Shown here piece after piece: positions 52,009 through 60,950 of a stretch of DNA of 64,000 bases (its first letter is position 1; each line of letters starts with the position of its first letter). The stretch is from contig CANDBT010000011.1 in assembly GCA_947383005.1 (NCBI GenBank), positions 1-64,000 of the forward strand, written 5' to 3'. This DNA comes from an uncultured bacterium (GTDB lineage: Bacteria > Bacillota > Clostridia > Lachnospirales > Lachnospiraceae). The notes under the pieces were generated by a model that was given only the letters and a program-made list of their open reading frames with translations, made no database searches and was not told where the DNA came from. A program made the position numbers and the translations under genes.

Positions 52009-53610
52009 ATGCGTATACTGGCAATTATTCCGGCGCGGGCCGGTTCAAAAGGGATACCAAATAAAAATATCCGGATTGTTGGCGGGCATCCCCTCGTCTA
52101 CTATTCCCTCCATAATGCCCTGGAATCGAAGTGGATTACGGATGTCCTGGTGTCTACGGATTCACCGGAAGTCCGGATTATCGCCCAGCAGATGGGGGTG
52201 GGGGTCCACTGGCGTGATGCTTCCCTTTGCGGGGATGAGGTTACCCTGGATGCGGTGGTTGCCGATGCCGTGCCCCAGGGTTGCGGATGGGATTATATCG
52301 TGACCATGCAGCCGACTTCCCCGACTTTGCGGGTGGAAACCCTGGATGCCGCGATCCGCTATACCCTGGACGGCGGTTTTGATACGGTGATTTCCGCAAT
52401 CAATGCCCCGCATCTTTCCTGGGTGGTGAAAGAAGGGCGGAAGGTGCCGGGTTACAGCGAAAGGCTCAACCGTCAGTACCTGCCCCCCTGTTACCGGGAA
52501 ACCGGGGCTTTTGTGATTTCCCGGGCTTTGGTCGTGACCCCTGAGACAAGGATTGGACAGAAGGTGGATGTTTTTGAGGTCCCGGAGGAGGAAGCGCAGG
52601 ATGTGGATACTTTTGCGGACCTCCGGAGCGTGGCGGCTGCCTTGTCGCAGCAGAAGGTGGCGATTTATGTCAATGGGAACAATAAGCGCGGCATTGGCCA
52701 TATTTACCGGGCGCTTGAACTGGCGGATGAGTTTTATGTCAAGCCCGACATTTATTATGATATCAACCAGACAGATCCCGGGGTTTTCGGGGACACGAAG
52801 CATAACCTTATCCCGGTCGACGGGATTGCCCAGCTCTACCAGATCTGCAGGGAACAGCCGTACACAATATTTATCAATGACATCCTCACGACATCCATCG
52901 ATTATATGATTGGCTTGAAATCGGTTATGCCGGAGGCAAAAATCATCAATTTTGAGGATGACGGGGAAGGGGCGGTTAAGGCAGACCTGGTTTTTAACGC
53001 GCTGTTTGGTGAGCAGGACCTTCCGCAGGTAAAAGCAGGGGAAAAATATTATATCAGCGGCAAGACATTTATGTTTTATGGGCCTGTCCCCATCCGGGAC
53101 AAGGTAAAACGGGTGTTTATCTCTTTCGGGGGCGCAGACCCCCGGAATTATTCGGACAGGCTGCTCCATATGGTCTGCAAGCCGGAATACCGGGAATATG
53201 AGTTTGTGGTTGTCCTGGGCCGGGCAAAGGCCAATGTGGAAGAACTGATGGGATTCAACGAGTATGAAAACATTGAGGTTTTTTATGATGTCGCGAATAT
53301 GCCGGAGCTGATGTCCGGCTGTGATATCGGCGTCACTTCCCGCGGGAGGACAGGGTATGAGCTGGCGCTGCTGGGCATCCCGTCAATAGCGATGGCGCAG
53401 AACAGACGGGAGGAGAAACATGGTTTTGTCTGCAATGAGAACGGCTTCTCCTATATCGGCCTGGACCCGGAGGATGAGGTTATTGAAAGCAGCCTGAGGA
53501 TGTACCTCCATTTATCTCCCAGGGCCAGGAAGGGATTCCAGGACAAGCTCTTAAGCCACGATCTCCGCGGCGGGCGCAAGAGGGTGATGGGCTTGATTAA
53601 CAGCCTTTGA
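52009..53610 (+). CDS. CMP-nonulosonate synthetase fused to PseG-like UDP-sugar hydrolase
   Basis: A 533-residue two-domain protein. Residues 1-220 are a NeuA/PseF-type cytidylyltransferase (RILAIIPARAGSKGIPNKN, TDSPEVRI, MQPTSPTLR, RETGAFVIS). Residues 225-533 resemble PseG, the hydrolase that frees the 6-deoxy diacetamido sugar from UDP (NGNNKRGIGHIYRALELAD, FISFGGADPRNYSDR, TSRGRTGYELALLGIPSIAM). The fusion joins the steps before and after NeuB-type condensation. GTG 51997, overlapping the wzx stop, is an alternative start. The gene is GC-richer than the wzx and wzy genes before it, suggesting separate acquisition. Confidence 0.88.
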   Translation: MRILAIIPARAGSKGIPNKNIRIVGGHPLVYYSLHNALESKWITDVLVSTDSPEVRIIAQQMGVGVHWRDASLCGDEVTLDAVVADAVPQGCGWDYIVTMQPTSPTLRVETLDAAIRYTLDGGFDTVISAINAPHLSWVVKEGRKVPGYSERLNRQYLPPCYRETGAFVISRALVVTPETRIGQKVDVFEVPEEEAQDVDTFADLRSVAAALSQQKVAIYVNGNNKRGIGHIYRALELADEFYVKPDIYYDINQTDPGVFGDTKHNLIPVDGIAQLYQICREQPYTIFINDILTTSIDYMIGLKSVMPEAKIINFEDDGEGAVKADLVFNALFGEQDLPQVKAGEKYYISGKTFMFYGPVPIRDKVKRVFISFGGADPRNYSDRLLHMVCKPEYREYEFVVVLGRAKANVEELMGFNEYENIEVFYDVANMPELMSGCDIGVTSRGRTGYELALLGIPSIAMAQNRREEKHGFVCNENGFSYIGLDPEDEVIESSLRMYLHLSPRARKGFQDKLLSHDLRGGRKRVMGLINSL

Positions 53611-53638
53611 TTTTACCGGCAGGAAGGAGGCTGGCGCC

Positions 53639-54871
53639 GTGGTGGGATTAGGGAAGAGAGGATTGGGGAAGAAGGAGTTAGGGAAGAAGGGATTAGGGAA
53701 GAAAGGATATCGGGGGTTGGCAGTGTCCGGGATAGCGCTGGCTGTAATGGGTGTGGCCGGCTTGTGCGGGGGAGTGGCTTTTTGGCACAGGGTTCCGGTC
53801 CGGTATGGGATTGCCCGACACCCGTGGGAAAATGCGGAAGATACGGTCATTGCCCGTGCAAAAGATGGCTGTACCGGCCGCTTCCCGGATATTGTAGAGG
53901 CGGGCGGGCGTCTGATTGCCGCGTATTATTGGAATGATTCCCATGCGCCTTATGTCCTGGGGGACTCCCTGGGGGAGATCCGGATAAATTACGGGGAAAG
54001 TGACGGGAGCGGATGGGGCCTGGAGCCGGCCGTGTTTATCGGGGAAGCGTTCCTGGCTGAACATGGCCTTGGCTTATGGAAAGGTGACGGGGGGTATTAT
54101 GATTCCCCGGATGAGGCCAGGGAACATAAGGCCGAATTCTGTGTTGAGGCCAGGGACCCGAACTTTGCGGTCCTGGGGGATAAAATCCTCTTTACTTTTT
54201 TCACCCGCCTTCCCTGGGACTGCGGGTCCGGGGGGAAGTGTTATGTCCAATATAGCGAAACGTCGGATTATACCTATGGGAGGACTTATCTGATGTACAG
54301 TGAGGATAAGGGGGAAACCTGGGCCCCTCCGGTTGAGGTGGAGTGCCGCTATCTGGACGGGGGATGGGAATTTGAAGAGGAATATTGTACCCATCAGGAA
54401 GGCGGCGTTTCCGTAGGGGGAGCGTTTGAAACGGGGGTAACCGAGGTTTCCTTTACCACGCTGGGGGGATATGTCTATGCGTTATGCCGTCCGAACGGAG
54501 ATATCCTGATGAGCGGGGACCTGGGGAAGACCTGGGAAAAGCTGGATGTCTCCGGGAACGGGGGGATGGTCCTCCATCAGCCGAGCCTGGGGGTAATCCC
54601 GGAAAGCTCGCAGATTTTAGCTTCCTGGTCGGAACCCAACGCGGCCGGGGGGAGGGATATCTATTTATATTTGTTTCAGCCAGGGAAGGACAGGGTGTGG
54701 GAGTACCAGGAGAAATCCTGCATTTACCATAATGAGAATGCCGGCGACATGGGTGACCCTACCAGCATACTCCTGCCGGATAAACAGGTATTGACGGTAT
54801 ATTATGATGGGCAGAAAGGGGTTGTCGGCTGTACAAAGACAGCCCTGACTAGTACTGCGTTGCGGAAATAG
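53639..54871 (+). CDS. Membrane-anchored sialidase-like beta-propeller
   Basis: A 410-residue protein. Four 15-bp repeats encode GLGKR, GLGKK, ELGKK and GLGKK at the N-terminus, then one membrane segment (GLAVSGIALAVMGVAGLCGG), then a probable six-bladed propeller. Two Asp-box motifs are visible, SEDKGETW and SGDLGKTW; RFPDIVEAGGRLIAAYYW resembles the first blade of sialidases and related hydrolases. Catalytic residues cannot be assigned with confidence. GGAAGGAGG precedes GTG 53639. The last seven residues and stop are encoded by a repeat element (54849-54910). Being inside a nonulosonate locus, it may bind or trim the organism's own glycan. Confidence 0.65.
   Translation: MVGLGKRGLGKKELGKKGLGKKGYRGLAVSGIALAVMGVAGLCGGVAFWHRVPVRYGIARHPWENAEDTVIARAKDGCTGRFPDIVEAGGRLIAAYYWNDSHAPYVLGDSLGEIRINYGESDGSGWGLEPAVFIGEAFLAEHGLGLWKGDGGYYDSPDEAREHKAEFCVEARDPNFAVLGDKILFTFFTRLPWDCGSGGKCYVQYSETSDYTYGRTYLMYSEDKGETWAPPVEVECRYLDGGWEFEEEYCTHQEGGVSVGGAFETGVTEVSFTTLGGYVYALCRPNGDILMSGDLGKTWEKLDVSGNGGMVLHQPSLGVIPESSQILASWSEPNAAGGRDIYLYLFQPGKDRVWEYQEKSCIYHNENAGDMGDPTSILLPDKQVLTVYYDGQKGVVGCTKTALTSTALRK
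53644..53703 (+). repeat. Four tandem 15-bp repeats in the sialidase-like gene
   Basis: The unit GGATTAGGGAAGAAG is repeated four times with few changes, giving a basic GLGKK stretch before the membrane segment. Copy number could vary without breaking the frame. Confidence 0.9.
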
Positions 54872-54910
54872 CGAGTGCCGAATTCACCGAAATTTCCGCA
54901 AGGCAGTATC
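54849..54910. repeat. Interspersed repeat R1, copy E (deleted form)
   Basis: CTAGTACTGCGTTGCGG and CCGCAAGGCAGTA ends remain around GCGAGTGCCGAATTCACCG, which is one end of copy D. It overlaps the end of the sialidase-like gene and supplies its stop codon. Confidence 0.7.
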
Positions 54911-55007
54911 AGAGTTAAGCCATGAGCATTAGTGCAGCGGTGCAGGGCAAAAAGCCGCGGGATTGAAAATAGAAAACGGAGCAGTTTTAACGCAAGGGAG
55001 GCAGGAA

Positions 55008-56051
55008 ATGAAAACGACAAGACCATATGTAATCGCGGAAATGGGCGTTAATTTTTATGATACGGCAAGGGTAATGGGGATATCCCCGCTGGAAGCGGCG
55101 AAACGCTATATTGACCAGGCGGCGGAAGCGGGGATTGCCTGTGCGAAGTTCCAGTCCTATAAGGCGGGGACGATTGTTTCAAAAAACTCCCCCGCATATT
55201 GGGATACCGCCAAGGAGCCGACGAAGACCCAGTATGAACTGTTTTTGAAGCATGACGGTTTCGGGGAGGGGGAGTACCGTGAACTGTGTGATTATACCCA
55301 TGCCCGGGGGATGGATTTTTCCTCTACGCCATTTGACTATGCTTCTGCTGACTATTTGGAGGGGATGGTTGATTTCTACAAAATTTCCTCATCGGACCTG
55401 TCCAACCTCCCGTTTATCCGTCATATCGGGGCGAAGGGAAAACCGGTGGCGCTTTCGGTCGGGGCGTCTTATCTGTCTGAAGTGGACGAAGCGGTCCGGG
55501 CGTTAAAGAGTGCGGGGTGCAAAGCGATTACCCTCCTCCATTGCGTCCTATCCTACCCTACGGCCCCTGAAAATGCGAATTTGCGCGTCATAGAAACCCT
55601 GAAAAAGGATTTCCCGGATGTGCGGGTGGGGTTCAGCGACCATGTTGCGCCGGATGACACGATGATGACCCTTGCGGCTGCCTACCTGCTTGGCGCCGAG
55701 GTGATAGAAAAGCATTTTACGCTGGATAAGACGCTTCCCGGGAATGACCATTACCATGCCGGTGATCCGCAGGATTTTAAAAAAGCGATCGCAAATTTCC
55801 GGTGGATTGATACGGTGCTGGGGAAAGGGGAAAAGACGGTCCTCGCCTGTGAGGATGTGCCAAGGAGGGAAGCGAGGCGTTCCCTGGTCCTCACGCGTGA
55901 CATAAAGGCCGGCGAGGTAATCGCAAAAGAAGATCTTATGCCGAAACGCCCGGGCACGGGGATATCCCCTGTACATATGGATATTGTTGCCGGGCGCAGG
56001 GCGGTAAGGGATTTGACCGAAGACACAATCCTTACGTGGGATATGATATAA
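55008..56051 (+). CDS. NeuB/PseI-type nonulosonate synthase
   Basis: A 347-residue synthase condensing phosphoenolpyruvate with a six-carbon amino sugar into a nine-carbon sugar acid. The TIM barrel has VIAEMGVNFYDTARVM, AKFQSYKAGTIV, YKISSSDLSNLPFI, GFSDHVAPDDTM and EKHFTLDKTLPGNDHYHAGD; the C-terminal 65 residues form the SAF antifreeze-like domain (RSLVLTRDIKAGEVI). Sialic, pseudaminic and legionaminic types cannot be separated by eye, but the PseG-like partner favours a pseudaminic-type sugar. Start 55008 follows GGGAGGCAGG; the longer 54963 frame is unlikely. Confidence 0.9.
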   Translation: MKTTRPYVIAEMGVNFYDTARVMGISPLEAAKRYIDQAAEAGIACAKFQSYKAGTIVSKNSPAYWDTAKEPTKTQYELFLKHDGFGEGEYRELCDYTHARGMDFSSTPFDYASADYLEGMVDFYKISSSDLSNLPFIRHIGAKGKPVALSVGASYLSEVDEAVRALKSAGCKAITLLHCVLSYPTAPENANLRVIETLKKDFPDVRVGFSDHVAPDDTMMTLAAAYLLGAEVIEKHFTLDKTLPGNDHYHAGDPQDFKKAIANFRWIDTVLGKGEKTVLACEDVPRREARRSLVLTRDIKAGEVIAKEDLMPKRPGTGISPVHMDIVAGRRAVRDLTEDTILTWDMI

Positions 56052-56065
56052 CCATGCAGACAGCG

Positions 56066-56283
56066 GGGAAGCTGGCATGGGGTTGGGCGTCAAGCATGCT
56101 TGTAAGCCCAATCCTGTGCCAGCTTCCGCATCGGATGGATATCCGATGCTTCTTGTCCGGCACAGAGGGACAAGAAGATGCCGGTCTGAATGATTGAGAT
56201 AAGTCACCAGACGGCGGGGAAGCTGGTACAGGGTTGGGCGTCAAGTTTGCTTGTAAGCCCAATCCTGTGCCAGCTTCCGCATC
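56066..56283. repeat. Duplicated palindrome R4 (two copies)
   Basis: Two 67-base palindromes at 56066-56132 and 56217-56283 share GGGGAAGCTGG, GGGTTGGGCGTCAAG, GCTTGTAAGCCCAATCCTGT and GCCAGCTTCCGCATC. Both lie between the synthase and the next glycosyltransferase. No T run follows. No gene is seen in 56052-56330. Confidence 0.85.
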
Positions 56284-56330
56284 ATATGGCAATATATTGT
56301 AAAGGGAATATACATATAAGGTGGTTTACA

Positions 56331-57152
56331 ATGGGAACGCGGGAAAGCAAACAGAGTATAGCAATTTTTGTTGATAGCTTTGATGGATACAACGATTTAT
56401 GGAATATTTTTTGGGATATATTTGATAAATACTGGCCGGATTGCTCGTATACAAAATATTTAGTTTCCAATGAACTCAAGTTTGAAAGAGATGGGGTAAT
56501 CAATGTTCGGACAGGAAAAGAAATAAATTGGTTTGAGAGAACAATTAAAGCAATGGAAAGTATTCATGAAGAGTATTTTATTCTATTCTTAGAGGACTAT
56601 TTTCTTAGTAAGATGATCCATTCTGAAGATATTCCCAGTATTGTAGATAAGATGAAAACGGATGATGTATTTTTCTACAGGCTTTCGATGAGAGGCGGAT
56701 TGCCCCTGAACCAAAGTTTTATTGAACTGCCGGAAGGCAGCGAGTATCCGATTACGTTGCAATTAGGGATATGGAAGAAAGATATATTTGTAAGGATTAT
56801 CCAAGAGCTTCATGACGCAGGCTGTAATTCTCCCTGGGATTTTGAAATTTATTTGAAAAAAAATTATCAGTATTGTCCCGCCAAAAATGGAACGCTTTAT
56901 GGGATCAGATTTGACACAAGAGATATTTTTGGATATAAAAACGGTGTCCTGAGGGGAAAATGGTTTCCTGATGTAAGAAAATATTATATTCGGGAAGGAA
57001 TTGATTTTTCTCATTCAAATAGGGAAATTATGTCAGCTTTTCAATTCTTGCGATACAAAGTCATCTGTTTTATTTCTTCTCATTTTTCTTCTGCGAATAA
57101 AGAGAGATTAGTTAAACTTCTGGCAAAATGTAAAATCAAAAATAAAATATGA
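56331..57152 (+). CDS. Putative glycosyltransferase of unknown family
   Basis: A 273-residue protein with SIAIFVDSFDGYNDLWNIFW at the start, YFILFLEDYFL (acidic pair like a metal site) near 90, and LQLGIWKKDIFVRII. The layout resembles GT-A enzymes of polysaccharide loci, but no family signature is certain. Start 56331 follows AAGGTGG; the longer 56190 frame runs through the R4 palindrome. AT-rich like the Wzx/Wzy genes. The next gene starts eight bases after its stop region. Confidence 0.5.
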   Translation: MGTRESKQSIAIFVDSFDGYNDLWNIFWDIFDKYWPDCSYTKYLVSNELKFERDGVINVRTGKEINWFERTIKAMESIHEEYFILFLEDYFLSKMIHSEDIPSIVDKMKTDDVFFYRLSMRGGLPLNQSFIELPEGSEYPITLQLGIWKKDIFVRIIQELHDAGCNSPWDFEIYLKKNYQYCPAKNGTLYGIRFDTRDIFGYKNGVLRGKWFPDVRKYYIREGIDFSHSNREIMSAFQFLRYKVICFISSHFSSANKERLVKLLAKCKIKNKI

Positions 57153-57160
57153 GGTGGAAT

Positions 57161-58210
57161 ATGGAGATATTAAATTCCGGGTTTAAGGGAAAGACACTGA
57201 TGATAACCGGCGGTACGGGGTCTTTTGGCAACGCAGTTTTACGGCGTTTTCTGAATACCGATGTTAAGCAAATCCGGATTTTCTCACGGGATGAGTTAAA
57301 ACAGGATGATATGCGTCATTTTTATGAAGCGAATTATCCGGAACAGTGCGAGAAAATCCGGTATTATATTGGGAATGTAAAGGATATTGAATCTGTACGT
57401 AATGCTTTGCATGGCGTGGATTACATTTTTCATGCCGCTGCCCTTAAGCAGGTTCCTTCTTGTGAGTTTTTTCCTATTGAAGCCGTGAAAACGAATGTTC
57501 TTGGGACAGAAAATGTCCTTACATCGGCAATCGAGGAGGGGGTCAAAGCCGTTGTCTGTTTATCAACAGACAAAGCAGCCTATCCGGTGAATGCAATGGG
57601 TACTTCCAAAGCGATGATGGAGAAGGTAATCGTTGCTAAGAGCCGGACAACGAAGGCAACAAAGATTTGCTGTACAAGATATGGGAATGTTATGTACAGC
57701 CGCGGCAGTGTTTTGCCCTTGTGGGTGAAGCAGATAAAGGCGGGGGAGCAGATGACCCTCACTGATCCGACGATGACCAGGTTCATTATGTCATTGGATG
57801 AAGCGGTGGATCTTGTTTTGTTTGCTTTTGAAAATGGAGAGAGCGGCGATATTCTTGTCCAGAAAGCTGCCGCTACCACGGTGGATGTCCTGGCGCAGGC
57901 GCTGAAAAAGCTTTTTCATTATGACAAGGAAATAAAAGTAATCGGCATCCGTCATGGCGAAAAGACATATGAGACGCTGCTGACTGATGAAGAATGTTTC
58001 CATGCTGTTGATCTGGGGGATTTTTACCGTGTCCCCTGTGATAAACGGGATTTGAATTATGATAAATATTTGAGCGAGGGCACGAAAAGGAGCGGGCTTG
58101 CGCAGTTTAATAGCAATAATACGAGATTATTATCGGTGGAAGAAACGATGGACAAGCTGATGAGCATTAGGGAGATCAGGGAGGAAGTCGAACAGTGGAG
58201 AAAAGCGTGA
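57161..58210 (+). CDS. capE: UDP-GlcNAc 4,6-dehydratase/5-epimerase (CapE/FnlA type)
   Basis: A 349-residue SDR: TLMITGGTGSFGNAVLRRFL cofactor loop, IFSRDELKQDDMR, FHAAALKQVPSCEFFPIEAV, LSTDKAAYPVNAMGTSKAMM and CCTRYGNVMYSRGSV. The MetxxxLys-type catalytic segment matches CapE/PseB-like inverting dehydratases, which give the UDP-4-keto-6-deoxy-L-arabino sugar. That product is shared by the L-FucNAc and pseudaminic pathways. GAGGTGG precedes ATG 57161; ATG 57149 is possible. CapF follows. Confidence 0.9.
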   Translation: MEILNSGFKGKTLMITGGTGSFGNAVLRRFLNTDVKQIRIFSRDELKQDDMRHFYEANYPEQCEKIRYYIGNVKDIESVRNALHGVDYIFHAAALKQVPSCEFFPIEAVKTNVLGTENVLTSAIEEGVKAVVCLSTDKAAYPVNAMGTSKAMMEKVIVAKSRTTKATKICCTRYGNVMYSRGSVLPLWVKQIKAGEQMTLTDPTMTRFIMSLDEAVDLVLFAFENGESGDILVQKAAATTVDVLAQALKKLFHYDKEIKVIGIRHGEKTYETLLTDEECFHAVDLGDFYRVPCDKRDLNYDKYLSEGTKRSGLAQFNSNNTRLLSVEETMDKLMSIREIREEVEQWRKA

Positions 58211-58222
58211 CGCGGAGAATAT

Positions 58223-59461
58223 ATGATGAATATACTTGTTACAGGCTCAGCCGGTTTTGTCGGGCGCAATTTAGTGGAAAATCTTAAGAATATCCGGGAT
58301 GGGAAGAACAGAAGCAGACCGGAGATAAGGATTGAAGAGATTTACGAATATGATCACCATAATACCGTAGAAGAGTTGGAGAAGTGGTGCGAAAAGGCGG
58401 ATTTTGTATTCCATCTTGCTGGAGTAAACAGACCACAAGATCCAAAAGAATTTAAAAAAGGAAATTTTGGTTTTGCTTCGCAGTTGCTTAAACTGTTAAA
58501 AAAGCAGGGGAATACATGTCCGGTAATGTTAAGCAGCAGTATCCAGGCTGCACTCGCTGGCCGTTTCGGTACGTCGGAGTATGGCTTGAGCAAACAAAAT
58601 GGTGAAGAATTGTTTTTTCAGTATGCTGAAGAAACGGGAGCTATAGTGTATGTTTATCGATTTCCCAATCTTGCCGGTAAATGGATCCGCCCGGACTATA
58701 ATTCCGCTATTGGGACTTTTTGCTACAATATTGCAAACGATTTACCGATTATCGTAAATGACCCTTCTGTGGAATTGGAAATGCTTTTTATTGATGATCT
58801 TCTTGATGAGATGTACGATATGATGGAAGGAAGGCCCAAACGTTGCGAATATCCGAAAGCAGGGGAGATAATCGATGGTGTTGAATATGACGGAATGACT
58901 CCGAGACCGATAGGAACAGGCCGTTATTGCTATGCCCCGGTTACATATAAAGCAACGTTGGGGAGAATAACAGAACTTCTCTATATCTTCCATGAGCAGC
59001 CAAATAACCTGGTCATGCCGCAGATTGCCCCTGGTTCATTTGAGAAGAAGCTGTACAGTATGTATTTGTCTTATTTACCAAAAGAAAAAGTTATTTTTGA
59101 CCTTCATACGAGTTGTGATGGCCGCGGCAGTTTTACGGAATTGCTGAAAACGGTTGATCATGGCCAATTCAGTGTCAATATTAGCAAGCCAGGGATGACA
59201 AAGGGGCAGCATTGGCATAACCATAAATGGGAGTTTTTTATAGTGGTATCTGGGCATGGCCTTATTCAGGAGCGGAAGATTGGTACGGATGAGATATTTG
59301 AGTTTGAGGTAAGCGGGGATAAGATTCAGGCGGTACACATGCTGCCAGGATACACACATAATATCACTAATTTAAGCAAAACAGAGAACCTTGTCACTTT
59401 GATATGGGCTAATGAGATATTTGATTCCGATAACCCGGATACATTTTTTGAAAGGGTATAG
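58223..59461 (+). CDS. capF: CapF-type reductase with C-terminal cupin
   Basis: A 412-residue two-domain protein: N-terminal SDR (MNILVTGSAGFVGRNLVENL, FHLAGVNRP, YGLSKQNGEELF) and C-terminal cupin (GMTKGQHWHNHKWEFFIVV, with zinc-type histidines). CapF reduces the CapE product on the way to UDP-L-FucNAc or UDP-L-PneNAc. The usual third gene, the CapG 2-epimerase, does not follow; the locus is broken by a nuclease pseudogene and an IS remnant. Confidence 0.93.
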   Translation: MMNILVTGSAGFVGRNLVENLKNIRDGKNRSRPEIRIEEIYEYDHHNTVEELEKWCEKADFVFHLAGVNRPQDPKEFKKGNFGFASQLLKLLKKQGNTCPVMLSSSIQAALAGRFGTSEYGLSKQNGEELFFQYAEETGAIVYVYRFPNLAGKWIRPDYNSAIGTFCYNIANDLPIIVNDPSVELEMLFIDDLLDEMYDMMEGRPKRCEYPKAGEIIDGVEYDGMTPRPIGTGRYCYAPVTYKATLGRITELLYIFHEQPNNLVMPQIAPGSFEKKLYSMYLSYLPKEKVIFDLHTSCDGRGSFTELLKTVDHGQFSVNISKPGMTKGQHWHNHKWEFFIVVSGHGLIQERKIGTDEIFEFEVSGDKIQAVHMLPGYTHNITNLSKTENLVTLIWANEIFDSDNPDTFFERV

Positions 59462-59746
59462 GAAACTCGAAGATTAATAAGTCAGATAGAAGATAAGGAT
59501 TATGGAAGACAAAAACAAGATAAGATCCAAAATTCTGGCTTTTTTGCTTGAAAACGGGAAATTATCAGCAATATTTTCATAAGAATAAAGCGGAGGTTTA
59601 AACCGGAATAAATGCCTTGAAAATATGAAAACAAATGTATGTTGCGGATAGTAATTTTTCGGCTGTCATCTATTAAAATTTGATGGAAATATTCATAAAA
59701 ATATGGTAAACTAATGAAAAGAAGCAGAAAGCCAGGTGATGCAGTC

Positions 59747-60612
59747 ATGCAGAGATTGAAGCCGTTGAATGATTTTATATTTGGAAAGACTTTTGGGGAA
59801 AAGGGTGACGAGGAGCAACTGTTATCGCTACTGAATGCTATTTTGGCAAAGGCGAAACACAAGAGCTGGTCAGGATAGAGATTGTAGAGCATAGGACATT
59901 TACAGCGGAGGTTGTCGGGGATAAGACCAGTATACTTGATATCCGTGCAGTAACCGAAGACGGCACGAGGATTAACATTGAAGTCCAGCTCCGGGATTAT
60001 GGGAATATGGACAGGCGAAGCCTTTTCTATTGGAGCAGGGAGTTCGCAAGCGGCTTAGATAAGGGAGATGATTATGGCCAGTTGGCTAATGTAATAGCAA
60101 TTAACATAGTGAATTTTGAATTTGTGGAAGTGGATGATTTCCATACGGTATTCCATCTCTGGGAGGATACTCATAAGGATTGCCTTTTGACGGATGCTTT
60201 AGAGATCCATTTCATTGATGTAAAGAAGTTCAATGCCCTGCCGGAAAAGGATATTAAGAATGATTCGCTGCACAGGTGGCTGACATTTTTCGACCAGAAT
60301 ATTTCCGATGATCTGCTAAAGGAGTTGATGGATATGGATGCTGCGATTTATAAGGCTAATGAAAAGATGACATTTCTGGCTAATGATAAGGAAGTGCTCC
60401 GGCTGTACAATATGCGTGAGATGGCACAGATTGACTACAATAGCGGAATGAAGAAAGCAAGGGATGAGGGCAAAATAGAGGGCAAAATAGAGGGTAAGAT
60501 AGAGGCTAAAATAGAAACAGCCTGGAATATGATAGCAGATGGTGAGCCGATAGAAAAAATTGTCCGATATACCGGTCTCACGAAAGAGAACATAGAAAAT
60601 TTGAAAACCTGA
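59747..60612 (+). pseudogene. Rpn-family recombination-promoting nuclease, frameshifted
   Basis: The 5' part reads MQRLKPLNDFIFGKTFGEKG to LLNAILAKAKH and then stops at TAG (about 59876) unless the frame shifts near 59858; after the shift it reads ELVRIEIVEHRTFTAEVVGD, ILDIRAVTEDGT, INIEVQLRDYGNMDRRSLFY and runs to 60612. IEVQLRD is part of the PD-(D/E)XK core. The tail encodes EGKIEGKIEGKIEAKIE from 12-bp repeats. The family promotes recombination and is often carried with mobile DNA. One indel seems to have inactivated it. Confidence 0.85.
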
Positions 60613-60689
60613 CCGAATACCACGCCCTCATTATCTTCCGCAAGGGTAGTGCAAAATAGTTTGTGTCTTTGGAAAAAATGGCTCCTTTT

Positions 60690-60950
60690 TGGTAAGAATT
60701 CAGATATGACAATTCTTATCAAAAAGGAGTGTTTTTATGGCAGTAGCTAAGGGGCAAATTCAACAGATTATTTCAGATCCCCCCTCTATCCTTTTGTCTT
60801 TATGGATTGCATCCATTATAAGGTAAGGGAAGACGGGAGGATTTTTGAGCTGGGCGGCTTATGTAGTTTTGGATGTCACGACAGAAAGATATAAAAAGAT
60901 CCTAAATATCACCGTGGAGGCCAATGAGACCAGCAAGTTCTGGCTGAGGA
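60690..60950 (+). mobile_element. IS256-type (mutator) transposase remnant
   Basis: A stem with arms CTCCTTTTTGGTAAGAATT and AATTCTTATCAAAAAGGAG (about 60681-60728) precedes ATG 60737, which reads MAVAKGQIQQII. After frame changes it reads FVFMDCIHYKVREDGRI and AAYVVLDVTTERYKKILNI then NETSKFWL, the DDE-region pattern of IS256-family transposases. The catalytic domain is mostly deleted and at least two frameshifts are present. Confidence 0.75.

Noticed and set aside
52162-53169. 335-codon minus-strand frame opposite the CMP-synthetase/PseG gene
   Set aside because: A GC-rich shadow frame without protein features; the plus-strand protein has both expected domains.
3723-54910. R1 repeats as CRISPR units
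   Set aside because: Copies are far apart, palindromic and variable in length, with no spacers or cas genes.
56190-56330. N-terminal extension of the putative glycosyltransferase
   Set aside because: It translates the R4 palindrome; AAGGTGG before 56331 gives a better start.
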